64,000 nt of DNA from an uncultured Clostridia bacterium (GTDB lineage Bacteria > Bacillota > Clostridia > Christensenellales > Aristaeellaceae). Shown in pieces: positions 1 through 12,000 of this stretch (position 1 is its first letter; every line of letters starts with the position of its first letter). The position numbers were made by a program, and so were the translations under genes. The stretch spans positions 1 to 64,000 of the forward strand of contig CAKUKE010000001.1 in the NCBI GenBank assembly GCA_934662505.1. The letters run 5' to 3'. A model generated the notes under the pieces. It ran no database searches, was not told where the DNA came from, and was given only the letters and a program-made list of their open reading frames with translations.

Positions 1-69
1 CGGAATAGTGTAGTGCTGGCGGTCTATCTCTTGTTTTCGGTTGCTTGCTTCCTTACCGTACATGAGCAT
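1..69 (-). CDS. Possible start of an unrecognised ICE gene, cut by the left edge
   Basis: An open frame of 23 codons runs off the left edge. It begins at an ATG at 69 and overlaps the end of the Maff2 gene in another frame. An in-frame ATG at 93 is an alternative start, but a purine-rich stretch lies only one base from it. The visible residues are charged and match no family I recognise. In related elements a TrbL/VirB6-like or PrgI-like gene follows Maff2; nothing seen here confirms that. Confidence 0.2.
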   Translation of the reverse strand, partial: MLMYGKEASNRKQEIDRQHYTIP

Positions 70-193
70 TGGCACCAGGATTATCATTACCATATCCTTC
101 CAGCAGGTTTACGACACCCCACACGCCCAGGCCAGCGCCCAAAGCGATCACCAGCGTTTGCAAAGTAGAGATTGCGGAAGTAAAAAAGGCCAT
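53..193 (-). CDS. Maff2-family small membrane protein, short C-terminus
   Basis: This 46-residue protein reads MAFFTSAISTLQTLV and then a glycine-rich membrane segment ending in LLEGYGNDNPGA, the signature of the Maff2 mobile-element family found beside VirD4 in Gram-positive ICEs. A Shine-Dalgarno-like GGAGG lies just upstream of the ATG at 193. As I recall the family it is about 60-75 residues long with a second hydrophobic segment. Here the homology breaks after NPGA and the frame stops four codons later, so the second segment is missing. A frameshift, a recombination joint or a truly shorter variant are all possible. The role in the mating channel is unproven. Confidence 0.7.
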   Translation of the reverse strand: MAFFTSAISTLQTLVIALGAGLGVWGVVNLLEGYGNDNPGANAHVR

Positions 194-239
194 TCAATTC
201 CTCCATTTCGTATATGCGTTTTATTGTGATGGGTAGAGA

Positions 240-270
240 AAAGCGCCGTCCTTCGGTCACAGGACAGCGC
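240..270 (-). terminator. Hairpin overlapping the VirD4 stop codon
   Basis: On the minus strand GCGCTGTCC pairs with GGACGGCGC (one wobble) around a 10-base loop and is followed by TTTTCTC. The stem overlaps the VirD4 stop codon, so it may terminate or attenuate transcription before Maff2. Confidence 0.45.
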
Positions 271-2107
271 CATAATCCAGGGGTTCGTCTCCATTCCAAT
301 CGGTATCATCTTCATACCAGTCATCAGAATCATCTTCATCATCTTCTGCTTCCTCCACATCTATTTCCATGACAAAATAGAGTTCATAATCCTTCGGGGT
401 CAGCTCGGTTGACAGATACCGTTCCACGTCAAAGGCGTTTTTCGGATCTGCGTCGGATAAATACTTGTACCAGGGATGCCGGGTCACGTCGTATTTATCC
501 GAAAGAAACGGACGGACGCCACGCAGCTGGAGAATACATTTCCCGCCGTCCAGCGTGGCAAGCTCATCTACGCTCATCAGCTCCTTTCCCAATTTGGTGT
601 AATTGAGGCTATGGGAAACCTCGCGCCCACGGGATTCGCCCGTGTTGTAGCTGTCGATGGTTTCTTTCCCAAGGCTCTCCGTTAATTCCTTGAGCGTGGT
701 TCTTTCCTTTCCGCCCAGGAATAAAACGCTGTCACAGTTGCCGACGATTACATCGGCGTTATCCTTATAGTTGGCCTTTAGCTGGGCCTGGGCTTGCAGA
801 ATCAGGCAGGCCGATATTTCCCGGCTGCGAATGGTGGCGATCAGCTTTTCCAAGTTCGGAATCTGACCGATGTTCGCCATTTCGTCGATCAGGCAGCGCA
901 CATGGATGGGCAGCCTGCCGCCGTACACATCATCCGCCTTTTCGCATAACAAGTTAAATAGCTGGCTGTAACACAGGCTGATGAGGAAATTGAAGGTGCT
1001 GTCCGTATCGCTCATGATGATGAACAGGGCGGACAGCTTATCGCCCAGGGTGTCCAGGGCCAGTTCGTCATAGGCTGTCAGCTCCCGCAGCTCCTGAATA
1101 TCAAAGGGAGCCAGCCTTGCGCCGACGCTCACCAAAATGGATTTCGCCGTTTTGCCCGCGCTTAACTTATATTTTTTGTACTGGCGCACAGCAAAGTCAT
1201 GGGGGTTTTTCTTTTCGATCTTCTCAAACAGCAGATCGACAGGATTCTTATAATCCTCGTCGTCCTCTCTCACATCCATGAGATTCAGCATATCCAGCAG
1301 CATGGAGAAATTCTGCTCCTTGGGCAGCATGTGATAATGCAGATACCCCACCAGAGCGGTCAGCAGCAAGGTTTCCGCTTTCGTCCAGAAGGGGTCGCCG
1401 CCCTGCCCGTCACCTTTCGTGTTCAGGATCAGGGTATTCACCAGCTTCAAGATGTCCTTTTCGCTATGGATATAAGAGAAGGGGTTATAGTGCATACTTT
1501 TCTTGAAATTGATGGTGTTCAGCACCTTGATCCGATAGCCTTTTTTTCGGAGCAGGGAACCGCATCGGACGATCAGATCGCCTTTGGGGTCGGTCACGAT
1601 ATAGGAGCTATGGCATTGCAAAAGATTCCCCAGCACGAAAAACCGTGTTTTACCGCTGCCGCTGCCGCCGATAACCAGCACATTTTTATTGCGGGCATAG
1701 GCTGGATTCTTGGGGCGATTGCTCATCATGAGCCGCTCTGTCTGCGTCAGAATGATATTATTGCGGAATACCGGGTCCATGAAAGGCGCTATGTCCTCCG
1801 GCGTACCCCAGCGGGCGGAACCGTATTCAATGTTTTTTCTGAATTTCTTTGCGTTCTTACCTTTAACATACACAGCCAGCCGGAGCGCCGCGCCAACAAA
1901 AACACCGAACAGCAGATCAGATGGATGAAAGCTGGGCAGTAGGGACTGCATTGCCAGCCCTAATCCCGCCATGTAGTGCAGGAATTTTTGTGAGGCGTCC
2001 AGCCCTTCAGCCAGCCGCCAGCCTTCTGCCAGCTTCGTGGCGTACAGGCTGATCACCGCATAAGGGATATTCAGGATTAGCGCCTTTTTCAGCTTTCGTT
2101 TATTCAA
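257..2107 (-). CDS. VirD4/TraG-type conjugal coupling ATPase
   Basis: The 616-residue protein has N-terminal hydrophobic segments, a Walker A motif GGSGSGKTR near residue 147, and a Walker B-like LIDEMANIG near residue 405, followed by the conserved stretch around SREISACLILQAQAQL. This matches the T4SS coupling proteins (VirD4-like, CD1115 group) that bring the relaxase-DNA complex to the mating channel at the membrane. The extreme C-terminus is very acidic (EEAEDDEDDSDD), a common site of substrate contact in this family. The start overlaps the stop of the upstream pcfB-like gene by 4 bases (2104-2107), so the two are translationally coupled. Confidence 0.93.
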   Translation of the reverse strand: MNKRKLKKALILNIPYAVISLYATKLAEGWRLAEGLDASQKFLHYMAGLGLAMQSLLPSFHPSDLLFGVFVGAALRLAVYVKGKNAKKFRKNIEYGSARWGTPEDIAPFMDPVFRNNIILTQTERLMMSNRPKNPAYARNKNVLVIGGSGSGKTRFFVLGNLLQCHSSYIVTDPKGDLIVRCGSLLRKKGYRIKVLNTINFKKSMHYNPFSYIHSEKDILKLVNTLILNTKGDGQGGDPFWTKAETLLLTALVGYLHYHMLPKEQNFSMLLDMLNLMDVREDDEDYKNPVDLLFEKIEKKNPHDFAVRQYKKYKLSAGKTAKSILVSVGARLAPFDIQELRELTAYDELALDTLGDKLSALFIIMSDTDSTFNFLISLCYSQLFNLLCEKADDVYGGRLPIHVRCLIDEMANIGQIPNLEKLIATIRSREISACLILQAQAQLKANYKDNADVIVGNCDSVLFLGGKERTTLKELTESLGKETIDSYNTGESRGREVSHSLNYTKLGKELMSVDELATLDGGKCILQLRGVRPFLSDKYDVTRHPWYKYLSDADPKNAFDVERYLSTELTPKDYELYFVMEIDVEEAEDDEDDSDDWYEDDTDWNGDEPLDYGAVL

Positions 2108-2607
2108 CGGCCACGCTCCTGATGCTTATGCTTTTCGGTCTGCTTATCATGCCCGCCCAGGAAGGGCATAATCTGCTGCAACTGCTTCTTCAGGGGCAGA
2201 CGGTTTTGTTTCTTCACCTGCTGATCCATGAACTCGGTGAAAGCCGCTTTGATCGCGTCCTGATCCCGGCCCTTGAAAAAGATGATGCATTTGGGTTTAT
2301 CGCCCTTCACCTGCCGCACGGCGTAATCCACGCCGTATTTCCGGCAGACACGTTCAAACTGCCTGACGCCGTCATCCTTCTGCATTTCAAAGCTGCTCAT
2401 GCCCTGATTCTGCTCGGCCAACTGCTTCACGGTCATTTTCCCGTGTGGCACCACGTTTCCCTTGGCCTGCTTTTGCGCTTTATGCTCCCGGTGTTTTTCT
2501 TTTCGATAGCCCATGTATGCACGAATGGCGCTTTTCAGCATCCGGCCGGAAAACTTTGCGCCGTTGACAATCAGCGTAACGCTTCTGTGTTCAATATCTT
2601 CCTGCAA
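2104..2607 (-). CDS. PcfB-family (DUF3801) conjugation protein
   Basis: About 167 residues. The body MQEDIEHRSVTLIVNGAKF resembles PcfB/DUF3801 proteins encoded directly upstream of VirD4 in Gram-positive ICEs; PcfB of pCF10 is a relaxosome accessory factor. I chose the TTG start at 2607 because a strong GAAAGGAGGGA sits 6 bases upstream; a longer frame from 2628 would run through that ribosome site. The C-terminus is rich in His, Lys and Gln. It overlaps virD4 by 4 bases. Confidence 0.82.
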   Translation of the reverse strand: MQEDIEHRSVTLIVNGAKFSGRMLKSAIRAYMGYRKEKHREHKAQKQAKGNVVPHGKMTVKQLAEQNQGMSSFEMQKDDGVRQFERVCRKYGVDYAVRQVKGDKPKCIIFFKGRDQDAIKAAFTEFMDQQVKKQNRLPLKKQLQQIMPFLGGHDKQTEKHKHQERGR

Positions 2608-2634
2608 GTAATCCCTCCTTTCGGGCAAAGAAAT

Positions 2635-2663
2635 AGCGCCATCAGTATTTGGCCGATGGCGCT
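2635..2663 (-). terminator. Perfect 9-bp hairpin between the CD1845-like and pcfB genes
   Basis: AGCGCCATC at 2635-2643 pairs exactly with GATGGCGCT at 2655-2663. On the minus strand ATTTCTTTG follows, a weak U-tract. It may be an attenuator inside the transfer operon or a processing site. Confidence 0.5.
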
Positions 2664-2680
2664 GAAATAAGGGTAAACGA

Positions 2681-2980
2681 TTATGGAACGATGAAGGCGA
2701 TCAACCGGGCGCAGGCGTCAGCGGCTTTGCTGACGATCCATCCCGCCGCGTGGGGCAGCACGATGAAGAAGATGCCCAGGGCCAGCATCCGATAGGCGTC
2801 GGCGTCCGTGCCGAGATGGAACATCCAGATGCAGGCGGCGGTGGCGATCCCCAGGGTGCCGATCAGGTTGGTGACGATGGTGGACAGGCCGGTTATCAGG
2901 GCCGTGATGAATTGAACAAGGGCCAGCGCCAGAACGACCGGCAGGGCGGCGACCCGGAAAGGGAGCTTGAGCAGGAACAT
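2681..2980 (-). CDS. CD1845-like small ICE membrane protein
   Basis: The 99-residue protein is almost entirely hydrophobic, with about three membrane segments. The opening MFLLKLPFRVAALPVVLAL resembles the CD1845 family of conjugative-transposon proteins. The ATG at 2980 is preceded by GGAGGTG six bases away, which favours it over an in-frame ATG nine codons further upstream. It lies between the giant adhesin gene (72-base gap) and pcfB. The function is unknown; the position suggests an accessory of the membrane-bound transfer apparatus. Confidence 0.6.
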   Translation of the reverse strand: MFLLKLPFRVAALPVVLALALVQFITALITGLSTIVTNLIGTLGIATAACIWMFHLGTDADAYRMLALGIFFIVLPHAAGWIVSKAADACARLIAFIVP

Positions 2981-3052
2981 GATTGCACCTCCAATCCTTG
3001 CTTTCATGTCAAGTGTAGCACCCCTTTCCGGGATCGTTAAGGATGTCGCGGG

Positions 3053-6000
3053 TCACTTTTTCAGCCTGCGGAACAGGACTGCCAGCAGCAGGATCAGGCC
3101 CGCCAGCATGGCAGCGCCGCCCGCGTACATCCAGGGCGTGATCTCAAAATCAACACCGGTCTGGATGTCGGGATAATTCACCAGGACATACATTTCATCG
3201 GGAACGATATAGTGTTCGTCGATCACCACTTCAATGGTTTCACCGGAAACGGTGTAGCCCTCCAGGGTTTCGATCTCCCGGATGATATAGGTGCCGGGCG
3301 TCAGGCCGTCCACATGGACGATTCCATCCTCGCCGGATACCAGATCGCGGAGAATATTACCGTCCTGATCTTCCAGGGTGAAGGTCACGCCCGCCATGGG
3401 ATTGCCCTCGTTATCCGTTTTCACGAACTCATAGTGATTGGGGATATTGACGCAGGTAAACGGTGCGGGCTCCACCCAGGAAGCGTCCACGGAGAACGTG
3501 ATGTCCTTCATCTGATTGAAGCCGTCCGGCACCTTCGTTTCTCGGATCAGCCAGAAGCCGTAATCGAATTTAGTGAAAATGAACTCGCCTTTTTCGTTGC
3601 TGGTGACGACTTCCACTACTTCACCATTGCTCGCATTGATAAGGCTGAACTCCACGCCGGGCAAGTATTTGCCGTTAGTGTCCACCTTGATATACCGCAG
3701 GCGTTTCAGATGGTTGGTCAGCGTCAGCACAGGCGCGTCGCTGTTCTGCCAGGCATCGTCGATCACGATTTCGGGCGTGTCCTTGCTGAGCAGGTAGCCG
3801 TCCGGGGCGTACAGCTCTTTCACGGTGTATTTCCCATAGGGCACCTTATAGAAGGTCAGCATACCGTCCGCATCCGAAACAGCGGTCATCATCTGCTCGC
3901 CGTACTCGTTGATGCGCGCGTATTCCGCGCCGGGTAGGGGCTTCCCGTCCTGATCCACCTTTTTCAGCTTCACAATAATGGGATGATTGATGATGGTTTC
4001 CAGCGATTCCGTCTGATTGACAAAGGTGCCGTCCACGGTCAGCCGGATGTTCACGTCATGCTTCTGATAGCCCGCCAGCGCCTTGGTTTCCGTGATGGTG
4101 TATTCACCGTAGGGGATTTTCTCAAAGACGATCCTGCCGTCCGCATCAGACGTTTTCCGCATCAGCACCGTGTCGTTACTCTTGGTCAGAGCAAATTCCA
4201 CGCCCGCCAGGGGCAGGCCATTCTCATCCTGCTTTTGCAAGAGAACGCGGGTGTAATCGTTCCGGATCGTGGTGTCGCCGGTTATGCCGCCGTCTGTGTC
4301 CACGGTAAACGACATAACGGCTTCATTGAGCGCGTAGCCGCTGGGAGCCAGGATTTCCCGGAAAGTATAGGTGCCGGGGGTGACGGGGATATTGGGAATC
4401 TGACCGTTTTTATCGGTGTATGCCCGATAGATCACTTCGCCCTTGTCGTTGCTGACTTCGATCAGCGCGCCGGGCAGCGTCTTTTCGTCGGTAATATCCA
4501 GCTTGGTCAGCGTGACGGGATACCAGATCAATTCATCATGCACGGCCTCCGGCAGCGTGACGCGGATCACATGATCTTCATCCGCAGCGGCAGGATCAAG
4601 GGTGACGGTAAACCGTTCCGTGTTGATTTTCCAGCCAGCAGGCGCGGAAAGCTCTTTGATAAAGTACCGTCCATGCGGGAGATTTCCAGAGAAGGTCAAT
4701 TTCCCGTCTGCATCGGTCACACCAACCGCAATCAGGCTATCAGCCATCAAGGTGCCGGAATCATAGTGAATATCGGTGTCGTTATACAGGCCGAAGGTGA
4801 AGCCTTCACCGGGAACGGTGGTGATGATCTGCCGAATGGCATCACCCTCCTGAACGATCTGCAAAACCTCTTTTTCTTTCGTCAGAGAGATTTCCGCAGG
4901 CAGATAATCATTGCCCGCCGTGATTACGGTTTCCACCAGAGGCGTATGCTCGCCGGCATAGATCAGATCGGCTTCATAATGGCAATCATCGAAGGAATAA
5001 CCGTCAGGCGCGGAGACTTCCACCAGGTAATACCGGCCCAGGGGCAGGGTCTTGGACACGTCGAGGCCGTCAGCCGTGGTGGTGATGGTATCCACCAAAG
5101 CGTCCTGCTCATACCAAACCGTGCTGTCCTTCCCGGTGATCGTTTCGGCGGCGTGAACCTCAAACACAGCGCCTGCCAGCCGCTTTTCCTCATAGATCGG
5201 CTGCATGACGGTGTTGCCGTAACGATCTTCCTTTTCCTTAATACCGGTCAGCTGCAAGCCTGTTTTCTCCAGCCTGATCTGGCCTTTCACCGGCGTGTTC
5301 TCGATCTTAAATTCCAACAGATACGCTTCGCCGGGCTGGTTCATGTTTTCGTCACCCACGAATACCGCCAGTTCCTCCGTCTGAAGGAGATACCCTTCGG
5401 GAGCCTGGAACTCTTCAATGAAGTACAGGCCGTAGCGCACAGTTTCCGGCAGCGTCACCGTGCCGTCCGCATCCGTTTTGAAGGTGTCGATCACCTGCGT
5501 CCGGGGATAATGGACGGTCTGCGTGACATATTCTCCGTTTGCGTCTTTCAATTTGAACGCTGTATTCGCCAAGGTGATCGTCTTGCCCGTTTCAGAATCT
5601 ACCTTAATGAATTTCAGGCGATAGCGGATGGCTTCATTGTTCAGGATCATGCTGGGAGGATTATCGGGGTTTTCGGTGCCGCGAATGAAAATGTCAAAGG
5701 GCGCTTTTATGGCATATCCTTCCTTGGCCTTGGTCTGCCGGACAGTATAGATGCCGTAGGGCAGCAGCTTGGTTTGGGTCTTGCCGTTTTCATCCGTGGT
5801 GATGGTGTCCCGTTCAAAGGCGCGGGCAGCGTCATAGGAACCGGCCTTTTTCAAATAGACCTGGAACACAGCGCCAGGCTCCGGCGTTTCGATCAGGCCC
5901 GCGTCGTCGTGGATTTCGTTGTCGCCCGTGAATTTCACAAAGGCATAGCAGCCATAAAGGATTTCGTTGCAGACAACGCCCTCATAGGTGACGACAGCTT

Positions 6001-9000
6001 CCTGGGACTGCTGGGCCGCGCTGGTGGCATCCACGAGGATATGCTTGTCCGTGGGCTGATAGCCGGTGGGCGGCGTCAGCTCCACGATCTCATACACGCC
6101 AGGCCAGAGTTCTTCCGTCGTGACGGACGCATCCTCGCCAGCCGTTTTCAGGCTTTCGACTACAACAGCGCCTTTGGAATAGAGAATGTTTCCCTGCCGA
6201 TCCGTGATGTTCTCACCGGCTAACACCTGGAACACCGCGCCGGTCAGCATAGCGTCGCCTCTGGTAGTGGGAGAAGCAGCAGGATCACCGGCGTATTCGT
6301 CAGCATCCCGCTTATACAGCTTCAGGCGTACCTGAACAGGCTGATTGGTGGCGGAAAGATCGGTGATCTCATCCGATTTCACGGTACAGTTCAGCGTGAC
6401 TTCCTCAAACACATAGCCAGCCGTTTCCCCATGTTCCTTCACGATATACCGCCCTTTGCGGATGGGTTCTGACATAGCGACGCCGTTTTCATCTGTCACC
6501 ATGGTCGTTGCCAGCCCCTCGCCGTACTGATCGTTATAGTAAATATCGAACTGTACGCCGGAAATTGGATTGCCGTTTTTCCTGTCGATTTTCGTCAGGC
6601 GAATCCAGCCCTTGGTAGGCTCATTCTCGCAGGGAACGTCATAAGTCAACAGATCTTCGGTGTCGATGGTCACTTCTGTACTGAAATGATTGTCCACATA
6701 ATGCAGCGGAACGCCGGTTTCTTCCACATGGTACACGCCCCAGGTGAGCAGCGGTGAAACGGCGATGCCGTCCGCGTCCGTGACGATCACCGCCGCCACT
6801 TCGCCGTCATTGCTGCCTTTATGGGAGGGAAGGCCGGAAACGCGGGTGGTGGTAAACTCCGCACCAGCTAACGCTTCGCCAGTCAGTTCATCCGTTTTTA
6901 TAATACGGATTTTGCCCTGGATCGGCGTATTCGTGCAGCTCAGATTGGTGGTTTCGTCGGACTTCACCACGCAATCCAACTCTACCAGATCAGTGGTATA
7001 GCCGGTAGGATCAGCGTGCTCCTTCACGATGTATGTTCCTTTGCGCAGGGCAGGCGATACCGCCACGCCGTTTTTGTCGGTGGTCATGGTTGCAGCCAGG
7101 CCGGAACCGTAGGCGTCATTCTCGTAAATATCAAACTGAACGCCCTCGATGGGGGTGCGATCCAGCTTGTCCGTCTTTACGATCTTGATATAGCCTTTGG
7201 TCGGCTCGTTCTCGCAGGCAATCGTATAGGTCTTGTTATCCTCGCTGCCGGTGATCGTGGTGCTGAAATGATTGTCCACAAAATGCACAGGCACTTTGCT
7301 TTCCTTCACTTCGTACACGCCCCAGGTCAGGAGATCGGAAACGGCCTCGCCGTTGCTGTCCGTCACCAGCACAGCGACCACTTCACCGTCATTTTCTCCT
7401 TCATGGGAGGGCAGGCCGCTTTTTCTTGTGATCGTAAACTCCGCACCTGCCAACGGCTCCTTGGTCAACTGATCCGTCTTTTCGATCTTCACCCGGAACT
7501 GGATGGGCGTATTGGAAGCGGTCAGGTTCGTGGTCTGATCGGAATAGACCTCACAATCCAGGCTGATCAGCTCGGCGGTGTAGCCGGTAGGATTCTCATG
7601 CTCCCGCACGGTGTATTTGCCCTTATGCAAAGGCTCCGATACCGCCACGCCGTCCGCGTCCGTGGTCATGGTGCTGACGACCTCCCCGGCCTGATAAATG
7701 TCAAACTGTACTCCGGCAATGGGATGATTGTCCAGGCTATCGGTTTTCACCAGCCTGATCCAGCCTTTTGTGGGTTCATTCTCACAGGCGATGGCATAGA
7801 TTTTGTTGTTCTCCGTGCCCGTCACTGTGATCGTGAAGCCGTTATCCACATAATGCTCCGGCACCGTGGTTTCTGTTACTTCATACTTACCCCAGGTCAA
7901 CAGATCGGAAATGGCCTCGCCCTTCTCATTCGTGGTGCGCGTAGCGACTACTTCTCCATTGCCAGCCCCATTGTGGGAGGGAAGGCCGGAAACGCGGGTG
8001 ATGGTGAACACAGCGCCCGCCAGCGGCATTTTTGTCAGGCCGTCCGTTTTCACGATTTTGATATGAAAGCGAATCGGGGTATTGTCAGCGGCCAGCTTGG
8101 TGGTTTCATCCGATTTAACTTCGGTATTCAGCGATACCAGATCGGCCACATAGCCTTCCGGGTTGCCTTTCTCCTTCACCGTGTACTGTCCCTTGGGCAG
8201 CGGATCGGAAACAGCGATACCCTTATCATCCGTGGTCATGCTGCCGACCTTGGTTTCGCCCTGGTAAATGTCGAATACCACACCGGCAATGGGCTGACCG
8301 TCCAGCCTATCCGTTTTGGTGATCTGAATTTTGCCTTTGGTTGGCTCATTCTCCGCCGTGATCTCATACACCTTGTTATTCTCGGTGCCTGTGACATTCA
8401 CAGAAAAGGGATTTTGCACATAATGGGCAGGATAGTTCGTTTCCTTGACCTCATATACACCCCAGGTGAGCAGATCAGAAACAGCTTCACCCTTTGCGTC
8501 CGTAGTCAGAGTGGCAACGACTTCTCCATTTCCCGCCCCGTTATGAGAAGGCAAGCCGGAAACACGGGTGATGGTGAACTCCGCGCCAGGAAGAGGCTCC
8601 TTCGTTAATCCATCCGTCTTGATGATCTTTACCCGAAACTGGATCGGCGTATTATCGGCGGTCAGCTTGGTAGTGTTATCTGATGTCACTTCACAGTCAA
8701 TGGAAACGAGATCAGTCACATACCCTTCTGGGTTCGCTCGTTCCTTCACCGTGTACTGGCCCTTGGGCAGCGGATCAGAAACAACGACGCCCCTATCATC
8801 GGTGGTCATGCTGCCTACCTTCGTTTGGCCCTGAAAAATATCAAAGATAACTCCGGCGATGGGCTGACCGTCCAGCCTGTCCGTTTTTGTGATTTGGATT
8901 TTGCCTTTGGTCGGTTCGTTCTCCACGTCCACGGTATAGGTTTTCTGATGCTCGGTGATCTCCACTTCTGTGGAAAAATGCGCATCCACATAATGCTCCG

Positions 9001-12000
9001 GCACAGAGGTTTCTTCGATCCTGTACCTGCCATAGTTCAGCCAGCCGCTTTCCGCCACGCCGTTCTGATCCGTCGTGAGGGTAAACGTCTTACCCACATC
9101 CGCGCCATCCGTAGCGGAAGAAACGCTCAGGCAGGTGACGGTGAACACCACTCCCGCCAGGGCCTCTTTGGTCAGCGCGTCTTTTTTCGTGATCCTGATC
9201 TTGCCCTGGATCGGCGTATTCTCCGCAGACAATTCCGTAGTCTGCTCGGAAAGCACCATCGCGGGCAGCGTGGTCAATTCGCCGGTATATCCTTCGGGAT
9301 TTCCATGTTCCTTGACGGTATAAGTACCTTTGACCAGCGCCCCGGACAACGCCACACCGCTGGCGTCGGTGGTCATGGTGGCAATCAACGTTTCGCCCTG
9401 ATAAATGTCGAACTGAACGCCTTTCAGGGGCTTTTTACTGTTGGCGTCCGTTTTGGTCAGCCGGATATAACCCGCCGCAGGCACATTCTCCACATTGATG
9501 GTATAGGTTTTCCCGTCCTCATAGGCTTCGATCTCCGTGGAATAATGGCTGTCGGTATAGCCTGCGGGCACCTTGGTTTCTTCCACCTTGAAGCGGCCCC
9601 AATCCAGCCAATCCGTTTCAGCATAGCCGTTGGCATCCGTGGTGATGACAGCCGCCACTTCACCGACACCAGCTCCATTCAAAGCGGCAGGCCCGGAAAG
9701 GCGGGTGATCGTGAACTCCACGCCTGCCAGCGGCTCCTTGGTCAAGCCGTCAGTCTTGGCAATCTTGATTTTGGCGGTGATAATGGGATCATCCACGTCT
9801 GCGGAAACGATTTTGTTATGCTGTGTCACGCTGACGGCGTGATAGGTGTTATCCAGCAGGAAACCTTCGGGGGCCTTGACCTCATGCACATAATAGGTGC
9901 CGTATTCCACCACGTTGCTCCAGGTGGCCTTGCCGTTTGCGTCGGTGGTCAGGACAGGCAGCTCGGAGCCGTCCACGGCGCTGACCGCCCGTTTATAGGT
10001 GCTGCCGGATTTCGTCACCAGCTCATACTGCGCGCCTACCAGGGGGATTTCCGTGCCCCGCTGCACCTTAACAAAGCTGACGCTGCCAATGATGGGCGAA
10101 TTATTGAAGGTGGCGGTGTTATTGCCGTTGATCGTCACCTGCACCTGATCCACGTTCACCCGATAACCGGCAGGCGCGCCGACCTCGCCCACATAATAGG
10201 TGCCATAGGGCAGGTTCGACCATTTGGCCTGACCGTTGGCGTCTGTGGTGACGGGATCACCGTAGGCGTTTTTGCTGCTGTCGTAAAGCTGGAGCTTCGC
10301 GCCTGCCAGTTTCTGCTGGGTGCCGGAGCGCAGCTTCGTTACGGTCAGACTGCCGTATTGGATCTCCTGCTCAAAATACAGGGACGTGGACTGCATTTTG
10401 TACGGAGAACCATACTGCGGGATCAATACTTTCTGGATGGAAACGCTGGGGACGCCCACCAGAAAGGATGCTTCCTCCGCGTCTGAATTTATGGATTCTG
10501 CTGTGATGGAGAATCCGTTTGTGGAGGAAGTGATCTGGATGGTATCACCGCTGTTCAGATAGTAGTATGAGCTGTCACTTCCCAGGGTGTTGCCGGTAAC
10601 GGTGGCTCCGCTCTTGGGGATGCGGATCAGATCTGCGTCGGTGTAGAGCGTTGCGGTGCCGACGTAATTGTTCCCGACCTTGGAGATACTTTTGTTCGCT
10701 ACGCTGATGTAGCCCGTGATATTGCCGCGGGCAATACCATTGGCTGCAAGCCAGCGAGCATATTCCAGGTACACCGCAGGAGCCTGACCGCTGGCAACAT
10801 AGAAATTATCCATGTTCCAGTAATCGCGGACGTACTGCGCGCCCTCCATTTCCCGGATCACCTGCCGGATGGCAAACTGACCGGCGACGCGGCTCCAGGT
10901 TTCGTTATCGCTGTCGCTGCGATCCAGCACCATGAAGGGATAGGTATGCCGCAGCACCCAGGCGATGGCGTGCATGGTCTGGTCGGAATAGATGACCCTG
11001 GAGCTGCCGGGGGTGTTCATATAGGTATCAATATCTACGATCACATAAGGGCCTTTGGGCTGCTGGCTGCTGCCGCTGCCCTCGCCGGGGCCGGGGAGAT
11101 TGTGTTCCAGGCAATACACGGTATAGCCGTCCAGATAGTGCGGGGTGGCGTAAATCGCGCCTTTCCCGGAAAGAGAAGCGATCTGTTTATAATCGCTGTC
11201 ATGGCCGGAACTGCCATATACGCCGGTCTGCCCGGCATACAGTGGAGGAATCGGCGCGTTGATGGATTTCAGCGTAAAGCCGTTCATGGGGGTCGTGCCT
11301 GCCGCTTTCATCAGCGTCCGCCTGCCGGACGCTTTCGGCGTTTCGGGCAGGGCAATATCCGTAACGGTCAAATTTTCCGCGTCGGTCAGGGCGGTTTCCT
11401 CCGGCAGCACATAGGCGATGCCGATCTCCGTCCATTTCATCGTCCCGTCCGCGAAGTCGTCGCCATAAATAAATGCCACCTGATACCACAACCGGCCTGT
11501 GCTGTCCACTCGGACGGCATCCACCTGCACAACGGCATCTTTCACGAACACGCCCATATACAGGTCGCCGTTGGCGTCATCCCGCAGCGTATCATCCATA
11601 TCGGAAAATACCCTGGTTTTGGTGGTGACGAAAAGGAAGGTGCCGACAGCCACTTCGGGATCGTCAAGCTCGGCTTCTTCTTCCGGCTGATTGGCGGGAA
11701 TGTCAGGGGCTTCGGTTTCTTCCGGCTGTTCATCAGGCACAACGGGTTCGCCGGTTTCTTCCTCGCCCGATCCTTCCGGGTATTCCGTATCTGCCACAGG
11801 CGTTTCCACAACAGCTTCCTCCGGCGTTTCAGGCAGGACGATGGGAGCCACGAACACGGGAAAATTCCCCGCCGTGGTGGAAAGATACGCGGCAGGCAGC
11901 ACGTTCATCCAGGCGGCGGCATCCGCGTCCTTCATGATTTCCTGCTCCAAATCCGCTTCCCGGACATAGCCGGAAACGGCTTCATAGGCGTCGTTCAGGA

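Noticed and set aside
6350..9785. CRISPR-like array
   Set aside because: The periodic repeats are ~570 bases long and in frame with a protein; no short direct repeats with unique spacers occur anywhere in the window.
3983..10486. Long plus-strand open frames opposite the adhesin gene (about 550-750 codons)
   Set aside because: They are mirror frames of the repetitive Cna-B coding sequence, lack ribosome sites and show biased, repetitive composition.
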